Source: an uncultured Roseburia sp.
GTDB lineage: Bacteria; Bacillota; Clostridia; Lachnospirales; Lachnospiraceae
Direction: 5' to 3'
Assembly: GCA_934317215.1 (NCBI GenBank)
Contig: CAKREH010000026.1
Coordinates: 1 to 47,632, forward strand
Length of the DNA stretch: 47,632 bases
This document shows, one piece after another, positions 41,907-47,632 of this stretch (positions are counted from its first letter, which is position 1; each line of letters starts with the position of its first letter). Made by a program: the position numbers and the translations under genes. Under the pieces are notes generated by a model that worked only from the letters and a program-made list of their open reading frames with translations, searched no databases and was not told the origin of the DNA.

Positions 41907-44900
41907 CTTTTAATTCCTCCAAACTCGTCCATAATTTTTGTATTGCAAAAGTATTTAAAGCAATAAACTCTTCGTATCTTAATGAATAAATATATACAGC
42001 ATTTCCATCATCGTCAAAAACTGGTTCTTCAATTTCTATGCCGTCATGATTAATTACATAATGCATTTTTTGGTCTTTGCAAAATCCAGCAAAATCTAGG
42101 TCTGTTAATTCACATTCAGACATTGCTTGTTCTACATCTTGTGAAATAAAACCTATGTGGGTTCTTCCAGAAGTACCATCTTTAAATAAAAATGAAACAG
42201 GTTGTAATTTCATAAAGAATTGTAGGTGCTTATCTGTAAGTGATTTAATATTTTCTTTATAATTTTTGTCCGATGTACTAATAGCAGACGTTGCTGTAAA
42301 AACTTCTTTCCAACGATTTTCGCTTGTGCCAAGTCCAACATCTCCATCTGAATTTTTATATCTTCCTAATGAATCTTCTCCTGTACCGTATATCACTTTA
42401 TCAGGTCTAAAATTACCTTGTGCTGTAAGCATTACGGTATAATATTTTGGAGAATCAGAAGAATCTCTGTTTATATTTGATTGAACATAGTTCACATATC
42501 CAATTTCAGATTTCGACCATGATAAATCAGAACTTCCATCAAATTTTTTTGTTGTATTACCTATTTTTATATTTCGTGAAGTTTTTAATTTTGTGGCAGT
42601 GGAAGAGTTACCAATCAAATCTCCAAAACATTCCAGATCTCCTGTCAAGACAAGTTTCCCCTCAAATTGAACAAACTCATCATTCATTACTCGCATATAT
42701 GCTACTTCTCCTCCATCACTAGCATCAAATATCATAGCAGGAATATGAATGAATCCTTTTGATGAAAACGTGGTTGCATATATGTCACCAGTCAATTTTA
42801 ATGATTTGTTACTTGTATTATAAGTTAGTAACCCATTCCCAAAATTCAATGAACCCTTAGAAACTACAGATCCATCAGAATTTACAACAAAATTTCCATT
42901 ACCAATATTAATATTTCCACCGATAATGCTTGAACCACTTATACTTCCACCAGAAATAGTTCCTGTGCAAGTAATTGTATTAGAAAAAGTACCACCATTT
43001 GCATTTATAGTACCAGAAACGATCAATCCATTGGAAGAATTGTATGTGACTCCACCGTTGGCAAGATTAAGAACACCTTTTGATGTGATATTTCCATTAT
43101 TATCAACAACAAAATTATCGTTATTTACTCCACCAATTCCAATATAACCACCAAGAAAATTTGAACCATTAATTGTTCCACTAAAATAACCATTACCGTT
43201 AGTGTCAACACTCATAATTTTTGCATTATTGCTGTTTGTAATACAAAACACATCATCACTTTTACCATCATAATTACTTCCTAACGGATTGATTTCTACA
43301 CCGCAACCACCATTTTTTTTGATGTATAAATAACCGCCCCCAATTTTAGGTGAAATAACAGAAGTAGAAGTGATAGTTGTAAGCCCAAGACTTCCAGCAA
43401 CATCTTTTTTGAATTTTTCTGTTTCCTCTTTGAAATTGTTTAATCCGTCAACAGCAGAAGAACTAATTTGACTCGTCCATTTAATTTCTCCACCATTCAT
43501 GGTTACTCCATTTTCATCAAGGATAATAGAATTATTTGCACCATAAATTTTCAAGGCATTTGCAATCATAAGCTTACCAACAATAGTGTCTCCTAAAACA
43601 CCCATAGTTGTTATTTCTTTTTCAGTCTCAGGGTCAATATAAATATATTTTCCAATTGCTGCTTTCACGGATTTCCAATTATCATCAGTTACATATAAAC
43701 CACTATTAATCCAACGTGATTGACATGGATTATAAGTTCCCGTTAAATCATCCTGCATTCTACATAAAATCCCACTAGAATCATACACAACATTCTGATT
43801 GTCAGCGTTATTTACAATTTTCGTTACAGTGGCTTCCATACCTTTCTGTACCCAATTTTCCACATACTTAGATGCACTAGCATTGTTTTTTACTTTTTGG
43901 GTTGTATAGGAAAATGATGATGCGATTGCTTTTGCAGATTCGTATACACTATTGATATCAGATGATCCAGACCATGTTCTCTCAACAGTCGAAAATTCAA
44001 CTTCAATCTTTGAAATATCAGAATAGAAAATCTTATAAGATAATAATCTGAGATAATATATCTTTTCATCTACACATACATGAATCCAATTTCCTGTTTC
44101 AAATTTATTTACGATAGGTTGAAATTCTTTTAATACAAGAAGATTATTAATGGTAGAAGAAACAGTATATTGTACATGACTTGCTTTATATAACTCTTTT
44201 TTCGCAGCATCAATAAGCTCTGTTGCACGAGTTACTAATTCACCATTATCCAATCCATCTGAAATGTAATTGTCATTCTGATATGTATCTTCCATACGAA
44301 ATGCACAGAATGTAATCCACATATCTTTGCCAAGATATGATTCTAAATTCAACTCATTTTGTAGTGAATTTTGAGTATCATATACAGCACCAGATTTTGC
44401 ATCGTAATTATATAATTGATGAACAATGTCAATTTGAGCCTGTCTTTTATTCATTTCATTTTCAAGCCAACCAATTCGATTGCTGTACCATGTCTGATAT
44501 TTATTTTTTAACTCATCCTGTTCAGACTCTAAAATAATTCCCAAGACATCTCCGAAAGAATCTTTTAAACTACTCAAATAATCAAAACTGTAATAAGCCA
44601 ATTCAGATTGAAAATCAGAATCAGATGTTTCTAAAGATTTTAGATCTTTATAATTTGTATCAAGTTTATTTAAGCATCTTTGAATGTTTTGCTTAAGATA
44701 TTTTTCCATATCATTATTTACTGCAATAGATACTTCACTTCCAGTAAGAGTAACTGTCTTGTCTTCAATACTTGTAAGTTTAAACTTGCCTTTCCAAATA
44801 TGTTCAGATTTAGAATAAGAATCGTCTACTATTTCAATTTTGTATAATGCGGCATTGATTAATGCCTTGCAAGCACCTAACACGGTATTCGATACGACAC

Positions 44901-46221
44901 TGGTTGCAACTTGTGATACGTCTGATTTAACAGCAACAGGAGATAGATTAGCAAATGTCAGTAAATTCATTGTTTCCTGAATTGTAAGATTGTCCATCTC
45001 TATTGTCTTACCCATAGAAGTCTGCAAAATTAAACCAATATCAATACTGTCGAAACACAGCGAAGCAATATTCTTATATCCAATAATAGAAGAGGAGATA
45101 GTATTGTACCTATCTACTTTATTCCCATTATCATCTAATTTTGGATAGTGGACATTAACGTATTTTACAATCGTGTTATAGCCTTCAACTAAATTTGCAG
45201 ACAAGGTAAATTTTCTTTTACTCATACAGTCTTGATAATTGCTATTGTATGTTTTAATTTTACTAACCAAATCATTAGGCATATTTTCATACATTTCTTC
45301 GGAAACATTTATAATGTAATTTGTGCCACTTGGATTTGCGATAGCAACAGCAGAAGTTATTAAATCATCGCCACCAGTAATATAAAAACAGTTCTTTAAA
45401 CTATCTTCACTACTTTCGATAGAAGCAGAAGTAGATAAATTTTCCTTTGACACATAAATAGATGTATCTTCTCCGTAAGCACCACTATAGTTTGTACTTT
45501 CACATTCAGGACATTTGTCATGAAAATCTCCACGATATCCACAATCATGACATTTATTGCAAAGATCGTATACATTTACTGTTCTTGTATTAGAATCAAA
45601 CTTGAATAAGCACTGATAGTCATCCGATATTTCACCAGTCAATTCATCATAAATATTACTGTCACTGATAGAGTATTGAAACCACGATTTCAGATCCTTT
45701 AACGATGTATCTACATGCCCAATTTTATAATTTGATGCTTTGTCCAAAATACGATGTAGAAGAGAAGAATTGTATAACTTCTTATACATTGTACTTCCTT
45801 CTGGATATGCAGATAAATCACGATAGAAGATAGTAGGATAATCAGCATCATAATCATCTCTTGCAATATCGTCTTCTGTATTAATCTGAATATTTCTAAG
45901 TTTTACATTTTGTAATTCACTAACTGGAAGATAAGTACATGTGACCGATTTTTGCGTTGTATTTTCTTCTGTAGTATTTACACTAATTGAAAAATGTTCT
46001 TTGTATTCAGGGATATATACCAAATTGTAATTATTAATTTTTTCCCATATTTGATCATCAGTTTTATATACGGTAAACGACAGTTCCGGTGCATTCATTG
46101 TATCTTTATATTCAATTTCTGTAACATCTTTTAATTTTCCATACTTTGAGAAATCTCTTCGCTCCAATACAATAGTGATTTCATCTACACCAAAATTCTC
46201 ATTAAAAACTATTTTTGGCAT
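41887..46221 (-). CDS. Large phage tail tip protein with S74 chaperone
   Basis: A 1444-residue protein. The first 700 residues resemble tail-associated (Tal-like) proteins and hold an unusual zinc-ribbon-like cluster at 221-241 (CNKCHDCG and CPEC). Middle regions are helical, then beta-rich Gly/Asn repeats (NGNITSKG, SDGSVVSKG). The last 135 residues are an S74 chaperone domain (TSDKNYKENIKSLTDKH, GFISQDVEQAM) nearly the same as that of the receptor-binding protein. ATG 46221 follows AAGGAGGAG; the longer frame is rejected. It is the first tail gene after the toxin-antitoxin cassette. Confidence 0.85.
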   Translation of the reverse strand: MPKIVFNENFGVDEITIVLERRDFSKYGKLKDVTEIEYKDTMNAPELSFTVYKTDDQIWEKINNYNLVYIPEYKEHFSISVNTTEENTTQKSVTCTYLPVSELQNVKLRNIQINTEDDIARDDYDADYPTIFYRDLSAYPEGSTMYKKLYNSSLLHRILDKASNYKIGHVDTSLKDLKSWFQYSISDSNIYDELTGEISDDYQCLFKFDSNTRTVNVYDLCNKCHDCGYRGDFHDKCPECESTNYSGAYGEDTSIYVSKENLSTSASIESSEDSLKNCFYITGGDDLITSAVAIANPSGTNYIINVSEEMYENMPNDLVSKIKTYNSNYQDCMSKRKFTLSANLVEGYNTIVKYVNVHYPKLDDNGNKVDRYNTISSSIIGYKNIASLCFDSIDIGLILQTSMGKTIEMDNLTIQETMNLLTFANLSPVAVKSDVSQVATSVVSNTVLGACKALINAALYKIEIVDDSYSKSEHIWKGKFKLTSIEDKTVTLTGSEVSIAVNNDMEKYLKQNIQRCLNKLDTNYKDLKSLETSDSDFQSELAYYSFDYLSSLKDSFGDVLGIILESEQDELKNKYQTWYSNRIGWLENEMNKRQAQIDIVHQLYNYDAKSGAVYDTQNSLQNELNLESYLGKDMWITFCAFRMEDTYQNDNYISDGLDNGELVTRATELIDAAKKELYKASHVQYTVSSTINNLLVLKEFQPIVNKFETGNWIHVCVDEKIYYLRLLSYKIFYSDISKIEVEFSTVERTWSGSSDINSVYESAKAIASSFSYTTQKVKNNASASKYVENWVQKGMEATVTKIVNNADNQNVVYDSSGILCRMQDDLTGTYNPCQSRWINSGLYVTDDNWKSVKAAIGKYIYIDPETEKEITTMGVLGDTIVGKLMIANALKIYGANNSIILDENGVTMNGGEIKWTSQISSSAVDGLNNFKEETEKFKKDVAGSLGLTTITSTSVISPKIGGGYLYIKKNGGCGVEINPLGSNYDGKSDDVFCITNSNNAKIMSVDTNGNGYFSGTINGSNFLGGYIGIGGVNNDNFVVDNNGNITSKGVLNLANGGVTYNSSNGLIVSGTINANGGTFSNTITCTGTISGGSISGSSIIGGNINIGNGNFVVNSDGSVVSKGSLNFGNGLLTYNTSNKSLKLTGDIYATTFSSKGFIHIPAMIFDASDGGEVAYMRVMNDEFVQFEGKLVLTGDLECFGDLIGNSSTATKLKTSRNIKIGNTTKKFDGSSDLSWSKSEIGYVNYVQSNINRDSSDSPKYYTVMLTAQGNFRPDKVIYGTGEDSLGRYKNSDGDVGLGTSENRWKEVFTATSAISTSDKNYKENIKSLTDKHLQFFMKLQPVSFLFKDGTSGRTHIGFISQDVEQAMSECELTDLDFAGFCKDQKMHYVINHDGIEIEEPVFDDDGNAVYIYSLRYEEFIALNTFAIQKLWTSLEELKDEIKRN

Positions 46222-46254
46222 TTGCTTATTCTCCTCCTTCTTAAATTTTTGTAA

Positions 46255-46283
46255 TAAAAAAGACACCTTAGTTGGTGTCTTTA
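46255..46283 (-). terminator. Terminator overlapping the toxN stop
   Basis: On the minus strand AAAGACACC (46283-46275) pairs with GGTGTCTTT (46267-46259), followed by T. The loop contains the toxN stop codon at 46268-46270. It isolates the cassette from the next tail gene. Confidence 0.8.
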
Positions 46284-46771
46284 TTTGTTAAATATTCTTT
46301 TGACTTTTCTTCTAATAATTTATAATCACAACATAAATTATACAATCCCTTATCTTTATTTTTATCATTTAATCTATAATAATAAATAATTCTCGAATCT
46401 GTTCTGATTTCTTTTTCTCTGCTTTTGATCATACGATATTCTGATTGAAGTAAATATTTATAATTTTGATCCGTTATTGAATTGAAATCCATCTTATGAA
46501 TTACTTCGTCAATAACGGGTATCATATTATTAATTCGTAAAACAGCCATATTACCTATTTTCTTTAAACTCTTTGATTCATACATATTATCATATGTTTT
46601 AGGCTTGTATGAAGAAAGAGGTATAAAATATTTACAATCACGATTATGCATCATGATACCGATATATTTTCTTAAATATTTTCTATTTCCGTCTTTAGTA
46701 GATAATATCTTACTATCAAATTGTCTTAAATAATCAATATAATTATCATTAATTTCATAAAAAGAAATCAT
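46268..46771 (-). CDS. toxN: Type III toxin ToxN/AbiQ-family endoribonuclease
   Basis: A 167-residue protein, the usual size of ToxN and AbiQ. Family marks: the start MISFYEINDNYIDYLRQFD, then KYIGIMM, KYFIPLSSYKPK (Ser53/Ser54 and Lys56 at the catalytic position) and VLRINNMIPV. These toxins cut RNA and are held inactive by repeats of an antitoxin RNA; several block phage by abortive infection. GGAG precedes ATG 46771. A longer frame of 246 codons runs back through the RNA repeats and is rejected. Upstream repeats of 36 bases and a hairpin terminator complete the classic layout. Confidence 0.88.
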   Translation of the reverse strand: MISFYEINDNYIDYLRQFDSKILSTKDGNRKYLRKYIGIMMHNRDCKYFIPLSSYKPKTYDNMYESKSLKKIGNMAVLRINNMIPVIDEVIHKMDFNSITDQNYKYLLQSEYRMIKSREKEIRTDSRIIYYYRLNDKNKDKGLYNLCCDYKLLEEKSKEYLTNKDTN

Positions 46772-46787
46772 CACTTCTCCTTTGTAT

Positions 46788-46820
46788 ATAAAAATAGGAG
46801 AGATATATTTCAATCTCTCC
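46788..46820 (-). terminator. Leaky terminator between antitoxin RNA and toxin
   Basis: GGAGAGAT (46820-46813 on the minus strand) pairs with ATCTCTCC (46804-46797), followed by TATTTTTAT. In type III systems such a terminator keeps antitoxin RNA in excess over toxin mRNA. The stem takes over the end of the last repeat. Confidence 0.8.
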
Positions 46821-46952
46821 GTTTTATCATTCTCATTTTCGGCTGAGATACACCAAGTTTTAACATTCGCATTAAGTAGCGAAACACTCAAGTTTGTTAA
46901 TTCTCGCTTAATGGTTGAGATACACCAACAATCGAAATCATTTGATTTCTTA
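46813..46952 (-). ncRNA. toxI: Type III antitoxin RNA, 36-base repeats
   Basis: Repeats in exact 36-base register: boundaries at 46845, 46881 and 46917 in plus coordinates. GAGATACACCAA occurs at 46845 and 46917, and the related GAAACACTCAAG at 46881. GTTTTA-N-CATTC-N-CATT is shared by the units at 46809 and 46845. About two full and two partial units, similar in number to the AbiQ antitoxin and in length to ToxI (36). Repeats are imperfect. The RNA would fold into pseudoknots that hold the toxin. Confidence 0.82.
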
Positions 46953-46957
46953 CTTAT

Positions 46958-46987
46958 ATTATACACAATTATAGAAAAAAGAGTAAT
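46958..46987 (-). promoter_or_regulatory. Promoter of the toxin-antitoxin cassette
   Basis: On the minus strand TATAAT at 46963-46958, with a second TATAAT at 46973-46968. The -35 region (around 46986) is weak. The antitoxin repeats begin only a few bases downstream. Confidence 0.55.
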
Positions 46988-47032
46988 AGAAAATATTATA
47001 AAAATCAATGAAATATTTGTGCATATTTACCA

Positions 47033-47069
47033 TGAAAATCCCACATAGGCTGTGACACCTATATGGGAT
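47033..47069 (-). terminator. Terminator after the tape measure gene
   Basis: ATCCCATATAGG pairs with CCTATGTGGGAT (one G-U), followed by TTTTC on the minus strand. It ends the upstream tail transcript just before the toxin-antitoxin cassette. Confidence 0.82.
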
Positions 47070-47077
47070 AGAAGTGG

Positions 47078-47632
47078 TTATTTATATAACCTCGCTTTAC
47101 CTACATCTTTTTTACCAAGTTGTTTGGCAGAAACTGCTTCAGTAATACATTGTGTTGTCTTTCCGTTCCTGAGAATTTCTTCTCGTAATTGCCTACCGAA
47201 TGTTTCAACATCATTGACACCTTCCATTTTGATATCGCCAATCTGAATAGTAGTGTTTCCAGAGTTGCTTACATTCCTTGACATATCAGGTAACTTCGTA
47301 AACTGACTCGTAATACCCAACTGTGCAGGATTCATCTTAGCCAATTTCCAAAGGTTCTCAGACATCTCATTTGTGAAAATCATGTCGCCACCATGAACAC
47401 GAGTTAAATGTGCGCCATCAGGGGTAACGATCGTTCCAGTCTTAGAATCAAATTGAAGTTCAGCACCTTTTTCCTGAGTCAATACAATACCGTCTTCATT
47501 AATGTGTTTAGAACCTTTTGCATAACCTTTAAGTTTGCCAAGCTTCTTCTCAACGTCTTTAAGAGTACTCTTTAGAAAGCCCGTATTGTTATTAGTTGCT
47601 TGAATTTTATTGTTTATTTCAGCCCTTTGTTC
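47078..47632 (-). CDS. C-terminal part of a phage tape measure protein
   Basis: At least 184 codons, open to the window edge, so the N-terminal part is missing from view. The end looks like the C-terminus of long tail tape measure proteins: a Lys/Asn-rich helical stretch, then EDGIVLTQEKGAELQF, DGAHLTRVHGGDMIF and a terminal Gln/Lys-rich part. Such proteins set tail length. It comes before the tail tip genes, as in siphophages. A strong terminator follows. Confidence 0.75.
   Translation of the reverse strand, partial: EQRAEINNKIQATNNNTGFLKSTLKDVEKKLGKLKGYAKGSKHINEDGIVLTQEKGAELQFDSKTGTIVTPDGAHLTRVHGGDMIFTNEMSENLWKLAKMNPAQLGITSQFTKLPDMSRNVSNSGNTTIQIGDIKMEGVNDVETFGRQLREEILRNGKTTQCITEAVSAKQLGKKDVGKARLYK

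Noticed and set aside
37813..46221. Diversity-generating retroelement in the tail genes
   Set aside because: No reverse transcriptase and no template/variable repeat pair seen in the window; the shared region is the S74 chaperone, not a variable receptor domain.
46809..46952. CRISPR-like 36-base repeats
   Set aside because: The spacing of 36 is uniform with no unique spacers, repeats are imperfect, and a ToxN-like gene follows. This fits an antitoxin RNA.
46772..47008. N-terminal extension of the toxin with a membrane helix
   Set aside because: The frame runs through RNA repeats and a terminator; the internal ATG has a proper ribosome binding site and gives the family's usual length.

Overview
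The window looks like a chromosomal segment of a gut Lachnospiraceae bacterium (Roseburia/Agathobacter-like). The family-level call rests on pyruvate phosphate dikinase, two iron alcohol dehydrogenases (one behind a Rex box), a CIRCE element, a Firmicutes-type SbcCD pair and clear AGGAGG ribosome binding sites. Species is not decided. Coordinates are window positions. Functions are inferred from recognised motifs; no search was run.

Layout. (1) 1-1640 is the edge of an integrative conjugative element: an oriT-like hairpin region, then on the minus strand a sigma-like factor and an HTH_16 protein resembling Tn916 Orf7/Orf8. (2) 1639-3158 (minus) is a three-gene set: membrane-anchored XRE regulator, lipoprotein, small protein. 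(3) 3712-5007 is an AAA+ ATPase with DUF4143, behind a promoter containing a 14-bp inverted repeat. (4) 5182-6363 is an alcohol dehydrogenase. (5) 6393-11794 is a TetR repressor facing a five-gene operon: SCP2-like protein, alpha/beta hydrolase, free-standing condensation enzyme, acyl carrier protein and acyl-AMP ligase. Two palindromes in the divergent region are likely TetR operators. Together the genes could activate a fatty acid, load it on the carrier and join it to an amine or alcohol. (6) 11911-18557 holds htpG with CIRCE, a large protein of unknown function with zinc ribbons, and a Rex-box-controlled alcohol dehydrogenase. (7) 18648-22851 is an XRE regulator divergent from a large surface protein (Glu/Gln-rich stalk, transglutaminase, leucine-rich repeats, InlB-type repeats). 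(8) 23067-25703 is ppdK. (9) 25951-29210 is a TetR regulator with an extracytoplasmic FMN-binding protein and a flavodoxin/ferredoxin protein, then an erythromycin-esterase-like protein. (10) 29423-31816 is csoR and a heavy-metal P-type ATPase, linked by three matching operators. (11) 31962-37129 is sbcD-sbcC.

(12) From about 37200 to the window end lies an AT-rich prophage on the minus strand. Reading in transcription order: the end of a tape measure protein; a self-contained type III toxin-antitoxin cassette (36-nt antitoxin RNA repeats, hairpin terminator, ToxN/AbiQ-like toxin); a large tail protein ending in an S74-type chaperone; two small tail genes; a BppU-like receptor-binding protein with a second S74 domain; and only the last 68 codons of a tyrosine integrase. 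The missing lysis genes and cut integrase suggest a deletion. The toxin-antitoxin cassette, flanked by its own terminators inside a tail operon, is the most striking system here; the condensation/ACP/ligase operon is second.
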